DNA from: Cymbomonas tetramitiformis
Taxonomy: Eukaryota > Chlorophyta > Pyramimonadophyceae > Pyramimonadales > Pyramimonadaceae
Reading direction: 5' to 3'
DNA: 64,000 nt
Assembly: GCA_001247695.2 (NCBI GenBank)
Contig: LGRX02034673.1
Coordinates: 62,001-126,000, forward strand
Positions 1-9,214 of the stretch are shown piece after piece. Every line of letters begins with the position of its first letter. The first letter of the stretch is position 1. The notes below the pieces were generated by a model that had not been told where the DNA came from, searched no databases, and saw only the letters and a program-made list of their open reading frames with translations. Made by a program: the position numbers and the translations under genes.

Positions 1-479
1 GCGTTACCTATGAAGGACCATGTATATTTGCGTTTTGAATAGTCTAAAGTTGACCGAAGTGTATCAAAGTGTGGAATACCATACAATAAAGTGCCCGTAA
101 CATAAGATAATGGGATATCATATATATTAGAATGTTTATCGTATTTATTATGTGAATATTGTCTAAATATAACAGAATCAGGAAATTCGATGGCGATTTG
201 TTGGTGAGCGTTGCGATTACCCCATTCATCGCTATTATGAAATATTACATGTGGTTGTAGTTGCGTAATAATCTTATTAATTCTGTTATATTTATTTAGA
301 TTGGACGAATATACTAAAATTCGAAATGAATCTTTTGTTTTGTATTTTTTAAATAAATCTTCAGGTATGATTACTTCATCTGTCCGTAGCAATAAATAAT
401 CGGTTATATGGTATTTATCTAATAAGTAAGTACAAATACAATCTCTTTCATTACCCGAATCTAAAAATATTAATTGCAT
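1..479 (-). CDS. Partial ORF, possible exostosin/glycosyltransferase-like protein (3' end outside window)
   Basis: On the minus strand an ORF starts at the ATG at 477-479 and stays open to base 1, giving about 159 residues with no stop. It reads as a soluble alpha/beta protein: it opens MQLIFLDSGN, and further on has an HNSDEWGN stretch and ends KYTWSFIGN at the window edge. The WSFIGN ending after a block of aromatic and basic residues recalls exostosin-like glycosyltransferases found in large DNA viruses, but the catalytic half lies outside the window. The ORF is real by its length and AT-rich codon use. The function is a weak inference. It diverges from the protease gene at 554, leaving about 74 bases for two promoters. 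Confidence 0.55.
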   Translation of the reverse strand, partial: MQLIFLDSGNERDCICTYLLDKYHITDYLLLRTDEVIIPEDLFKKYKTKDSFRILVYSSNLNKYNRINKIITQLQPHVIFHNSDEWGNRNAHQQIAIEFPDSVIFRQYSHNKYDKHSNIYDIPLSYVTGTLLYGIPHFDTLRSTLDYSKRKYTWSFIGN

Positions 480-553
480 GTGTACATGTTATCTACAAAA
501 TTTTTAAATTATTTGTTAATTTAAAGATATGTCATATATTACAAAATAGAAAT

Positions 554-1330
554 ATGGGAATCAGTTATTCATCAACACATAATGAACGTAAATATGGATG
601 GAAAAAAGAACTCTCTGATCATAATGATCTATATCACGAGTTTGATGAAGAATTGTTGGATGAAAATACAAATACCGTTGATTTACGTCCAAATTGTCCA
701 ACCATATATAATCAAGGAAATCTAGGTAGTTGTACAGCGAACGCAGTTGCCGCATTATTTGAATATAATCAAGACAATGAAAATAAAATGGATTTCATGC
801 CTTCGAGATTATTCATATATTACAATGAGAGGGAATTGGAGAATACAATTATGTATGATGCCGGTGCAACGATTCGAGATTCAATTAAAGTTGTATATAA
901 ATATGGTGTGTGTTCTGAAGACCATTGGCCGTATACATTTGACAAGTTTACTTATAAACCTAGTCATGAATGTTATGACGAAGCGTCGAAACATAAAATT
1001 GTAGAATATAGAAAAATATATCAAACTATTGAAGATATGAAAACTTCATTACGACATAAAATGCCGTTCATATTTGGATTTTCAGTTTATGAAAGTTTTG
1101 AAGGTGCCAATGTTGCGAGAACAGGTATCATGCCGATGCCAAGTGTATCAGAAAAATTACTAGGTGGACATGCAGTTATGGCCGTAGGATATAATGATGA
1201 TTTGAGAGTCTTTATTATTCGAAATTCATGGGGTGAGAATTGGGGTGATAAGGGATATTTTTACATGCCATATGCATTCATTTCAGATCCAATGTACGCT
1301 AGCGACTTTTCGACCATTTCGAAGGTGTAA
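554..1330 (+). CDS. Papain-like (C1A) cysteine protease
   Basis: This 258-residue protein has the papain fold signature. Gln54 forms the oxyanion hole and Cys60 is the nucleophile in QGNLGSCTANA. His206 lies in GGHAVMAVGY and Asn224 in IRNSWGENWG. All catalytic residues are present, so an active protease is expected. There is no signal peptide and almost no propeptide: about 45 residues precede the catalytic domain and are charged rather than a typical inhibitor-type prodomain. This suggests a cytosolic or virion enzyme rather than a lysosomal one. Similar papain-like proteases occur in several giant viruses and may process virion or host proteins. It ends 27 bases before the helicase gene, in the same orientation. 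Confidence 0.88.
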   Translation: MGISYSSTHNERKYGWKKELSDHNDLYHEFDEELLDENTNTVDLRPNCPTIYNQGNLGSCTANAVAALFEYNQDNENKMDFMPSRLFIYYNERELENTIMYDAGATIRDSIKVVYKYGVCSEDHWPYTFDKFTYKPSHECYDEASKHKIVEYRKIYQTIEDMKTSLRHKMPFIFGFSVYESFEGANVARTGIMPMPSVSEKLLGGHAVMAVGYNDDLRVFIIRNSWGENWGDKGYFYMPYAFISDPMYASDFSTISKV

Positions 1331-1337
1331 CAGAAAT

Positions 1338-1350
1338 TTTAACTTTAAGA
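1338..1350 (+). promoter_or_regulatory. Promoter-like motif TTTAACTTTAAGA
   Basis: The motif lies 7 bases before the helicase ATG at 1358. Close copies precede several other plus-strand genes in the AT-rich part (4334, 5746, 27102, 41929, 50058, 61490, 62468). Recurrence at the same place relative to start codons argues for a viral promoter element. Confidence 0.5.
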
Positions 1351-1357
1351 AATATAT

Positions 1358-4332
1358 ATGTGTAGTCAACAAACTACGATGTTTTCTAATTTGCGAGTTT
1401 CGCAAGTTAACGCCTTAGACGCCATCAAACACAATGAATCTGGTGGTATTCTCGAAATGTTTTGTGGTAGCGGTAAAAGTAATGTGATGTTGATAAATAG
1501 TATTGGTAATGAATATAACCATTGTGTTTTTGTGTTTCCATCGCTTGCGTTAATAAATCAATTCACAAGAGATTATTTAGAAAAGTTACCGAATATAGAA
1601 AATATATTATGTATTTCTTCTAGAAATGAAGATACGACAGACATACTCGAAATATCAAACTTTTTAACAATGAAAAATAAAAAATTTGTTTGTGTGACTT
1701 ACCAAAGTTATTCCAAATTCATCAATTGTTGTGATGCATCTAACATTCAACCTGATGTCATTAATTTTGACGAAGCTCACCATATTCTCGGTAAAGAACA
1801 AGCTTACAAGTTCGATTGTCCTAAATTTTATTTTACAGCGACTCCATCCAAAAATTTTGAGGATGATATTATTTTTACATACACTCATTATCAAGGTGTG
1901 CAAGATTCAATATTAAACGAATACAATATTATGGTGGATTTTACAAGCGATAATAGTATATACAAAAAAATGGCACGAGCGATTTTAAAATCTGGCAACA
2001 ATCGTGTTTTGACTTTCCATAATGATGTTAACGGTTCGGGTGATACGTCAGTAAAACGTTTTGTGAATCAAGCGGTATTCAAAAAAGAATTTGAAAATGT
2101 TTTAAATACTGAATTTCCATCAAGTAAGCACAAATATAAAAATATAACTTTTGAAGGATTATATGCGGAGTCTTCAAATCGAGAAGAAACTCTACACGAC
2201 TTTGATAACACATTCGACAATGAAATATACATCTTATCATCTTGTAGGACAATCGGAGAAGGCGTCGATACAAAAAATGGTAATATGTGTGTGTTTGTAG
2301 ATACCAAGTCATCGGTCAGTCAAATTATTCAAAACATCGGAAGAGTCACAAGGAAACAAAGCAAACCTTCCACAATCTTGTTGCCTGTATCTGTTGACAA
2401 AGATCTATACAGTGAATGCGAGACCGAAGAAGAAAAGGATAAACTAATTCGGAATGATCTGAACCAAGGTGGTCAATATGATATGATTTTGAATGTGTTA
2501 TCCGCTTTGAAACAATCCGATCCGGAATTGTATGAATTGTGTTTGAATTATCCAAACAAGTTTTCAAATGAAGAAATGAAATCAAACTTTGAAAAACAAG
2601 GGGTCGAGTTTGTAAAGAATGTATTGTCAAAAGATAAATTTGAAGAATATGTAAATTCAAAAAAAGAAGATACCAAATTCGAAATTCATACAAACGATCC
2701 GGAAACCCCGATAAGATACGAAGGTAAAGAAAATGCAAAGAAGGTTGAAAAGTATTGGGAAGAATCATTGGATGATGACAAAGTGCAATATCGAAAAATG
2801 AAAGGCACCGCCAAGAAAGATGTCAAACCACCTCAAGTGAAAAAACATCCGGTATCCTTTGTAGGATTAGATGACGATATGAAAGTGTTGTGGAATATCA
2901 AAGATTCCGATAACTTGTTAAATCAAGTTTGTGGATACATTGAAAGTAATATTAGTGGAGTTGATTCTGTTGAAATACAATTGGAAAAAACTGAAAAGAT
3001 TGCGAAATGGAAACACGACAATAATAAAAATCCATGTGAGAAATCAAAAGATCCGATAGAAAAAAGTTATGGAAAAAAATTACAACATTGGAAACAAGCA
3101 TTAAAAGGTAAAGGTGCATCAAAATGTTACCCAGAAGTCCGTGCATATTTAGATAAACATATGCCAGGATGGAGTGATGAACAAGACCTAGAAACTCAAG
3201 CTATGGAGTCTGCTAAAAAGATTGTGAAATGGAAACAAGACCATAATAAAATGCCATCACATGGTTCAAAAGATCCGATAGAAAAAAGTTATGGAAAAAA
3301 TTACAACATTGGAAACAAGCATTAAAAGGTAATGGTACCCAGAAATGTTACCCAGAAGTCCGTGCATATTTAGATAAACATATGCCAGGATGGAGTGATG
3401 AACAAGACCTAGAAACTCAAGCTATGGAGTCTGCTGAAAAGATTGTGAAATGGAAACAAGACAATAATAATAAGAAGCCGTCGGAGTCTTCAAAAGATCC
3501 GATAGAAAAAAGATATGCATATAAACTTTCAGATTGGAAAAAGGCATTAAAAGGTAAAGGTAACGGTACAAAATGTTACCCAGAAGTCCGTGCATATTTA
3601 GACCAACACATGCCAGGATGGCGACCAATGGATACACAAGAAGACCGACCAGAATCATCTACAAAGTCTACACCAAAGTGTACCCAACATCAATGGGAAC
3701 CGTTGCCTGCATTGAATACCGAATATAGAATGTACAAACGGTGTACAAAATGTGGAAGAAAAAGTTCGAATTCTACATTAGGTCCCATTAAAGAGTACAA
3801 AGAACCGAATCCAGAAAAGAAGAAGGAAATCAACAACTTTTTGGGTCAAAATGTCAAATACAATCAAGGTAAAGCGATTCTTTTGGATCATAATTTCAAT
3901 ACCACAACATCGATACTCGAACATTTTCAAGCGTGTGATATGATAATACCGGAGAGTTGTGATGAAACTTTTGAAAAATGCAAAGATCACGAAGTATATG
4001 GACAATGTATGATTAATGGAGATTTCTTAGAAACTTTGAAACAACAGAATCCAGATGAAATAAGTTTGATATATTCCGACTTCATGGGACAATACAATAC
4101 ATGTGTAGCACCATTACTTGAATACTTGAAAACAATACAATTGAGAAAAGGGACAATATTGGGAATGACATGGAGTGTTAATGGTGACAAAGACAATAGT
4201 CACAAACATTCAGAAGAATTAACAAAGTTTGCTTGTAAATATGATTGGGGAAAAATAGAAGATCCGAGTCAATATTGTTATGACACACATAAAAACATGA
4301 ATGTGATATTTTTTTACAAAATTATGAAATAA
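1358..4332 (+). CDS. Superfamily 2 DEAD/DEAH-like helicase with three helicase-associated repeats and a C-terminal methyltransferase-like region; one frameshift
   Basis: The N-terminal 450 residues are an SF2 helicase core: Walker A FCGSGKS, motif II FDEAHH, motif III TATPS, and a C-terminal RecA domain ending in QNIGRVTRKQ (motif VI). Three helicase-associated repeats of about 65 residues follow, each with IAKWK/IVKWKQD, a SKDPIEKxY core and CYPEVRAYLDxHMPGW. The reading frame breaks in repeat 2: repeat 1 has seven A bases in TATGGAAAAAAATT (about 3065) and repeat 2 has six (about 3292). The ORFs are therefore 1358-3325 and about 3326-4332. The C-terminal part carries a CX2C pair and then a stretch with LLDHNFNTTTSILEH and YSDFMGQY that resembles a class I methyltransferase fold; this last call is tentative. 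It probably acts on viral DNA or RNA. Confidence 0.82.
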
Positions 4333-4333
4333 A

Positions 4334-4347
4334 TAACTTCAAGAAAT
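4334..4347 (+). promoter_or_regulatory. Promoter-like motif TAACTTCAAGAAAT
   Basis: A one-base variant of the TTAACTTTAAGAA motif, 23 bases before the ATG at 4371. It overlaps the stop region of the helicase gene. Confidence 0.4.
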
Positions 4348-4370
4348 ATCTGTACAATATTAATGAAACT

Positions 4371-4985
4371 ATGAAGTGTAAACAATTTTTACATGTAAAA
4401 GGTTGCTTTTGTTCAAACAATTGTAAAATAGGTAATGAATATTGTACAACACATTCTAAATCATCAACTCCTTGGTTACATAGACAATGTGATCATAATT
4501 GGAATATAAGTAATCATTGGTCTAGGGTATTTTTAGAAAAACCAGAGAATATTATAAAACTTCAAGAAAATAAAATCATACATAAAGAAATATTTCACCA
4601 ATACATAATTGATATTTGTTTAATATGTAGCGCTAAGAAAACAAAAAAAATAGATCATTTGCGTCCTCTAATTTCAAACTCAAGATATACGGGTGAAACA
4701 CATTGTCCACTAAACAGAATACCTATATGTACTAGATGCAACTCTTCAAAAGGTAATAAATGTTTGTCAGGAATTAAAATTGTAGATGGTATATTTTATG
4801 AAGAACGATTAAAGGCATTTGATTTGATTACATCAAGAGAAATTTCCCAAAAAAGAATTGTCGCACCTCAACATATTATTGATATGGCGAATCAAAAAAT
4901 TATACAAAATAAAGTCAGATTAGTTCAAGAAGAACTGGAAAGAAATATGTTCATAAATGATATTAACTTTAAGGAAATGTTATGA
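4371..4985 (+). CDS. HNH-endonuclease-like zinc protein
   Basis: This 204-residue protein has an N-terminal Cys/His cluster (C3, C12, C14, C18, C25, H28) and a central HNH-like module. In the module, CLIC at 83-86 and CTRC at 120-123 would bind zinc, Asp95-His96 supply the first catalytic positions, and Asn115 and Asn124-Ser-Ser-Lys complete the pattern. The order CxxC, DH, N, CxxCN is typical of HNH nucleases carried by large DNA viruses, either as free-standing homing-type genes or as repair or restriction enzymes. The rest is helical and charged. It sits between the helicase and AlkB genes, all on the plus strand with short gaps, which would suit a DNA-metabolism cluster. Confidence 0.7.
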   Translation: MKCKQFLHVKGCFCSNNCKIGNEYCTTHSKSSTPWLHRQCDHNWNISNHWSRVFLEKPENIIKLQENKIIHKEIFHQYIIDICLICSAKKTKKIDHLRPLISNSRYTGETHCPLNRIPICTRCNSSKGNKCLSGIKIVDGIFYEERLKAFDLITSREISQKRIVAPQHIIDMANQKIIQNKVRLVQEELERNMFINDINFKEML

Positions 4986-4999
4986 CTTTCTAGAGAACT

Positions 5000-5584
5000 A
5001 TGAATCGTTTGTTCACACCTTTGACTAAAAATTCGTGGTATTACTACCAACCTGATTTTTTACATGTATCTTATGATAATTTTCAAGAATTATGGAATTT
5101 AAGCGATAATGTTAATCATAATTATATTAATATGTTTGGTAAATCATGCAAAATTCCACGAAAACAAGCATTATATTCAAATATTGAAAATTTATCTTAT
5201 AGATTTAGTGGAATCAAACTTGATACAAATCCCATTCCCACACCAATTTTACATTTATTAGAAAATAAATCATTTGATTATAATGCGATATTTGTGAATT
5301 GGTATAGAGACGGTTCTGATTATATTTCAGCACATTCCGATGACGAACGAGATTTAGTACCGAATAGTGAAATTGTGAGTATTAGTTTGGGAGAAACTCG
5401 CATTTTTCGTGTTAAATCAAAATTGAATCAGACTGACAAGTACGATTTTATGTTATCTAATGGTTCTTTATATATCATGGGTGGTGATTTTCAAAAAGAG
5501 TTTACTCATGAAATTCCTAAAAGTAAAAAATTGAATGGAAAACGTATCAATATAACACTTCGTACTTTTAAAAATCCTAATTAA
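5000..5584 (+). CDS. AlkB-like Fe(II)/2-oxoglutarate dioxygenase (nucleic-acid demethylase)
   Basis: The 194-residue length equals a minimal AlkB catalytic domain. The metal triad is visible: His112 and Asp114 in ISAHSDDE, and His170 in EFTHEIP. The 2-oxoglutarate-binding arginine and the AlkB-specific second arginine are in KRINITLRTF (Arg182, Arg188). The preceding NWYRDGSDYI loop is also characteristic. The expected reaction is oxidative removal of methyl groups from alkylated bases in DNA or RNA, with release of formaldehyde. The gene starts 15 bases after the HNH gene ends. It is intact, and no mobile-element signature is near it. Confidence 0.9.
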   Translation: MNRLFTPLTKNSWYYYQPDFLHVSYDNFQELWNLSDNVNHNYINMFGKSCKIPRKQALYSNIENLSYRFSGIKLDTNPIPTPILHLLENKSFDYNAIFVNWYRDGSDYISAHSDDERDLVPNSEIVSISLGETRIFRVKSKLNQTDKYDFMLSNGSLYIMGGDFQKEFTHEIPKSKKLNGKRINITLRTFKNPN

Positions 5585-5588
5585 TACC

Positions 5589-5699
5589 TCATTTAGATGG
5601 AAACACTTTCGCAGGAGGTGTCAATATGCAATAGAATAAACCACCTATTCCCATCATTATAACTAAAATAGCAACTCCAAGTATTACATACTCAATCAT
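5589..5699 (-). CDS. Small single-span membrane protein (36 residues)
   Basis: A minus-strand ORF of 36 codons begins MIEYVILGVAILVIMMG and has one hydrophobic helix of about 25 residues followed by a polar tail, TPPAKVFPSK. It fills the gap between the convergent AlkB gene and the histone-fold gene. Short single-span proteins of this sort are common in giant-virus genomes and often end up in the internal membrane of the virion. The ORF is short, so it rests on the clean membrane segment and the otherwise empty gap. Confidence 0.5.
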   Translation of the reverse strand: MIEYVILGVAILVIMMGIGGLFYCILTPPAKVFPSK

Positions 5700-5745
5700 G
5701 GATATATCATTATATTCTATTGTATTCTTTAAATATTTTGGAAAA

Positions 5746-5756
5746 TTAACTTTAAG
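5746..5756 (+). promoter_or_regulatory. Promoter-like motif TTAACTTTAAG
   Basis: A copy of the recurring motif, 33 bases before the ATG at 5790, in an otherwise empty AT-rich gap. Confidence 0.45.
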
Positions 5757-5789
5757 GGAAAAAAACGTAACATTATATTTAAAAGAACC

Positions 5790-6338
5790 ATGGAAAACAT
5801 AATTTGTAAATCGGGTAATGATATGCTCGTCGATAATAAAGAAAAATCAGAATTAGAAGAAAAAATAGCCGGAATTTTAATTACTTTAATTGAAAAAGCC
5901 GCTAAGTTGGGAGTTTATTATTCGAAAAAATCAGGAAGAAATAATTTGAGTTCTACTGATTTGATATATGCATTAAAATATTATGCACATGAATTTGAGA
6001 ATGAAGACAATCTAGAAACAGATTTTGAAAATAATCGTTCTGTTTATAAAAATATGATGGAAACAGAAAGCGATTTAGAAATAGAAGTCGAATGTTCTGA
6101 CTCGGAAAGCGATTCTATTGAAGATGGTGACGAAAATGAAACACATTCCGGTTCGGATGCAGATTCCGACACTGAATCAGAATCACAAGATGAAGAGTTT
6201 ATAGAATGTATTGATAACGCAGATGAAATTATATGCAAAATGAATGAATATCATGCAACTTGGGATAATTGGAAACCAGATAGAGAAATCCAAACAATGA
6301 TTAAAAACGCAGTTGATAAAACAATTAGCACTCTCTAA
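5790..6338 (+). CDS. Histone-fold-like protein with long acidic tail
   Basis: Residues about 20-70 match a histone-fold pattern of the TAF or archaeal type: a long helix with LITLIEKAAKLGVYYSK, then SGRNNLSSTDLIYALKYYAHEF, where the loop plus STDL helix start is characteristic. The following 90 residues are strongly acidic with Ser-Asp/Glu runs, and a short C-terminal helical region ends the 182-residue protein. Acidic histone-fold proteins can act as chaperones for DNA-binding proteins or as TAF-like transcription partners; which applies here is not decidable. The start is fixed by the motif at 5746 and the lack of upstream frame. The stop overlaps the convergent RING gene by four bases. Confidence 0.6.
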   Translation: MENIICKSGNDMLVDNKEKSELEEKIAGILITLIEKAAKLGVYYSKKSGRNNLSSTDLIYALKYYAHEFENEDNLETDFENNRSVYKNMMETESDLEIEVECSDSESDSIEDGDENETHSGSDADSDTESESQDEEFIECIDNADEIICKMNEYHATWDNWKPDREIQTMIKNAVDKTISTL

Positions 6339-6679
6339 ACAAATATCATGATGCATATTGAACATATACAGCACACAACTAATGAAATTGTAATTATGCA
6401 CACTTTCATCATATCATACATTAATCTACCACTAGGTTCTGATCGTTGTACTTCTAATGTTTGCATTTGTTCTGAATCAAAGTCAATGGCTGCATGATCT
6501 GCTAATAATGGATGTCTACACACAGGACAATTTATTTCATCTACATTTTTATTGTAGTTGTAATTTACATGTAACATTAAACAATCTGTGTGTATAACAT
6601 GCCCACAATTTAATGTCGAAATTTCGCTATTTGAAATATCTTCTAAACATATCGAACATTCTTCGATGTCATTATCCAT
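6335..6679 (-). CDS. RING-finger E3 ligase with C-terminal transmembrane helix
   Basis: The 114-residue protein begins with a complete RING: C8 and C11 (CSIC), C25, H27, H30, C33 (CGHVIHTDC) and C51/C54 (CPVC). The last 25 residues are a hydrophobic helix rich in Val, Ile and Cys, so the ligase is probably membrane-anchored with the RING in the cytosol. It fits the ubiquitin theme of this window (ubiquitin at 40587, OTU-like protease at 41021, two RBR ligases). A broken paralogue lies just upstream on the same strand at 6693-7030. Confidence 0.85.
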   Translation of the reverse strand: MDNDIEECSICLEDISNSEISTLNCGHVIHTDCLMLHVNYNYNKNVDEINCPVCRHPLLADHAAIDFDSEQMQTLEVQRSEPSGRLMYDMMKVCIITISLVVCCICSICIMIFV

Positions 6680-6692
6680 TAAACTTATATAT

Positions 6693-7030
6693 CTTCAATT
6701 TATTAAATACTTTATCCGTAGATAAGTGAATACTGCTACAAATGTGAAAATCATTATAATGTAAATATTATTATTGTGTTGAGTAATATTTACATCATCT
6801 TGTTTTGCAAAATGATATTCAAAACATGTATTTCTACATCGTGGACAACTTACATTTTCTTTTAACTATATATTTGATTTTTTAAATAATCTAGGAAACA
6901 ATAAGTGTGATACATACATAGACACTCTAATGTTATTGACGGTTGAATTGATAATTGTTCCATGCATAAAATGCATTCATTAGTTATATTCACATTGAAT
7001 ACGTGATCAGTTTTATTAATTCTGACATTG
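6693..7030 (-). pseudogene. Decayed RING-plus-transmembrane paralogue
   Basis: Reading the minus strand from about 7030 gives NECILCMEQLSIQPS, then LECLCMYHTYCFLDYL, then after frame changes SCPRCRNTCFEYHF and a hydrophobic C-terminal helix (IYIIMIFTFVAVFTY). The Cys/His spacing and the terminal membrane helix match the neighbouring intact RING gene (6335-6679). No ATG is in frame at the front, and the frame shifts around A-runs near 6865-6890, where stops also occur. It is best read as a tandem duplicate that has decayed. Confidence 0.6.
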
Positions 7031-7151
7031 TTTCAAAATTAGTTTAAATTTTCATTACTTTAGTTACATTCTAATTGTCGACCAATTTAATCGATATTTC
7101 CTACTTTTTTGATGGGTGCTATTCTATAGATTAATGAATCATTTCCATTTA

Positions 7152-8972
7152 TTATACTTCTCTGAACGTCAACTTAATTACAGCATTTTGTCCATCAAAA
7201 ACAGTATTTGTATATACTACTACCGCATTGTCTTCACCAGGTACATTTGTTTCTGGTACATATAATGATGAACTTGGTATTTCGTCTACAAATGTAGTTC
7301 CCGGTATGTATAACGTATCTGTTTGCAAACGCTCTATGACACGCGCATCCCCACCAAATATATCTAATGGATCAACGTTCATTGGTAATTTCACGACAAT
7401 ATAGTCTACACTACTGATCGCATTAGTAATTTCGGCATCTCGTGAATCTATAGGTATATTCTTTTCATTTCGAAGGTATATTTTAGCATCTACATAGTGT
7501 CCACTACCACCATCTTTTACCAATTTCGGTATTAAGTGTATATACACAACACCAGAAACATTGAACTTTCTATTTAATTTCTTTACTGTTACAGTTTCTT
7601 TATCAAACGTTGTGGTAATTAAGTCATAAGTATCACCGTATAAGGTTTCAATATTTGAGAAAAATCGATATTCAACATTACCGACACGATCATTTACGTT
7701 AGGACCAGTAGCGAAATCTAAATCTAATTTATATTTACCTACATCATTCGTACATCCAAACAATTCTATATTCGAAGAAATATTCGAAAGTGTATATTGT
7801 GGATTAAAATATTCTACGGCCGAAACGTGCACTAATAAATACATAGTAGTATGACCAGACATACAATTATACGCGCAATACCCAGGTTCTGTATATGTAT
7901 TTCTATATTGATCAGCGGCTAATAAATTAAAATCATCAGTCATTTTAAAAGAAGTAGGATCTGTAAGAGGACCAGTTATTATAGATTTATATAGTTCTAG
8001 CATACCATAATACTTAAATGTAACCGTATCTCCTTGAAATATTTCCATGTAATAATAAACATGATCTCCGTCTATTAGATTTCCCGAAGTGTCATAATAT
8101 TGAATAGTGTTTTCTTTAATACTATTACTAAATCGCCTGTTTGGTAATGCAGGTGGTTGACGATACCACAAATAGTCTATATCTATAGCTTCTACGTCTT
8201 CCGGTTTTGCTAATACGTTTATAACTAAATTCATTTCTTGGTGATTACTTTTACAATTATATGCACAATAACCCAGTTGTGTATATGTATGTTTATACTC
8301 CTCTACCGTGAATTTATTATATGAATGTTCTGGATCAATAAGCATAGGGTTTGATTGTGTATATATATTAGATTTATGTAGCATATGATTTGAATTCTCA
8401 TTAAAAAACGTAATAGAATCACCTACTCGAATGTTTAATACTTTGTACGTGTAATGGGTTGGTGGTGGATTACCATAATAACTACTAGGTGGTGGTGTGT
8501 AAGAATGAAACCCAAAATCTTCAGTGAGTAGTTCAGAGTCATCTACTTTATCACTAGTCCATGTATCTAATTTTTCATTCACTATTTTAGAATTTGCATT
8601 AAAGATTGTATTCTCTCCAGTGCCCCAATATATAGTATAATCACGTGGTCTTTGTGGAGTTTTTAAAGTGTTATCCAATAGTAAATATGTATTTCCATTA
8701 GAATCTTGGTGTGTTGTTCTATCGTTCGTGTAGGTATAGAAACCACCGGTTGGTGTTGTAATCAGCGTAGGTGATGATAAATTTGATTCTGTGTCAAAAA
8801 CAGACTTTTCTATAATCCCACTTTCAGTTGCAACATTTCCTGTCACTGTGAGGTCATATCGCGTATCAGGTTCTAACGTGTCACTGTTGGCAACATCACG
8901 TGTTAGTTTCGCAAAGCTATAATTACCGGCTCCTCGTTGAAAAGTTCCTTTATATAAAATGTTTTTAGACAT
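7152..8972 (-). CDS. Large structural or surface protein with N-terminal beta-domain and two cupredoxin (CuA-like) domains
   Basis: The 606-residue protein starts with the same roughly 80-residue domain as the gene family at 33-40 kb (LEPDTRYDL, then TPTGGFYTY). Two cupredoxin domains follow. The first (about 175-255) has His196/His199 and C236-x3-C240-x3-H244-x2-M247. The second (about 305-385) has C366-x3-C370-x3-H374-x2-M377, but Tyr328 replaces the early His. The spacing C-x3-C-x3-H-x2-M equals the dinuclear CuA site of cytochrome oxidase subunit II and nitrous oxide reductase, not the plastocyanin pattern. Beta-rich sequence follows to the C-terminus. There is no signal peptide. Copper binding is inferred; a structural virion or fibre role is suggested by the shared domain. 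Confidence 0.65.
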   Translation of the reverse strand: MSKNILYKGTFQRGAGNYSFAKLTRDVANSDTLEPDTRYDLTVTGNVATESGIIEKSVFDTESNLSSPTLITTPTGGFYTYTNDRTTHQDSNGNTYLLLDNTLKTPQRPRDYTIYWGTGENTIFNANSKIVNEKLDTWTSDKVDDSELLTEDFGFHSYTPPPSSYYGNPPPTHYTYKVLNIRVGDSITFFNENSNHMLHKSNIYTQSNPMLIDPEHSYNKFTVEEYKHTYTQLGYCAYNCKSNHQEMNLVINVLAKPEDVEAIDIDYLWYRQPPALPNRRFSNSIKENTIQYYDTSGNLIDGDHVYYYMEIFQGDTVTFKYYGMLELYKSIITGPLTDPTSFKMTDDFNLLAADQYRNTYTEPGYCAYNCMSGHTTMYLLVHVSAVEYFNPQYTLSNISSNIELFGCTNDVGKYKLDLDFATGPNVNDRVGNVEYRFFSNIETLYGDTYDLITTTFDKETVTVKKLNRKFNVSGVVYIHLIPKLVKDGGSGHYVDAKIYLRNEKNIPIDSRDAEITNAISSVDYIVVKLPMNVDPLDIFGGDARVIERLQTDTLYIPGTTFVDEIPSSSLYVPETNVPGEDNAVVVYTNTVFDGQNAVIKLTFREV

Positions 8973-9016
8973 TATTTTTGGAAATGTATGTTAAATATTG
9001 ATTTACATTTCACATT

Positions 9017-9214
9017 TTAATTTTGTTTTTTATACTCGAAACTTAACTCTATATTCTCATTCACGTCGGAAATTGTACTATATAAGTAAATGGATTTAGG
9101 TATTTCTATGGATGAAGATTGCGCTTGAATTTGTTGTATAGTGTTGTCTGATACCATAGTGTTTGAAGATAATGAATTCATTATCGTTTGAGTTTTGTCG
9201 GCATTCTCTTGCAA
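9017..9214 (-). CDS. Hypothetical 65-residue protein
   Basis: A short polar ORF with Ser/Asn/Gln-rich sequence and no recognised domain. It lies upstream of the cupredoxin gene on the same strand, and its start overlaps by 20 bases the divergent low-complexity ORF at 9195. Real expression is uncertain. Confidence 0.35.
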   Translation of the reverse strand: MQENADKTQTIMNSLSSNTMVSDNTIQQIQAQSSSIEIPKSIYLYSTISDVNENIELSFEYKKQN

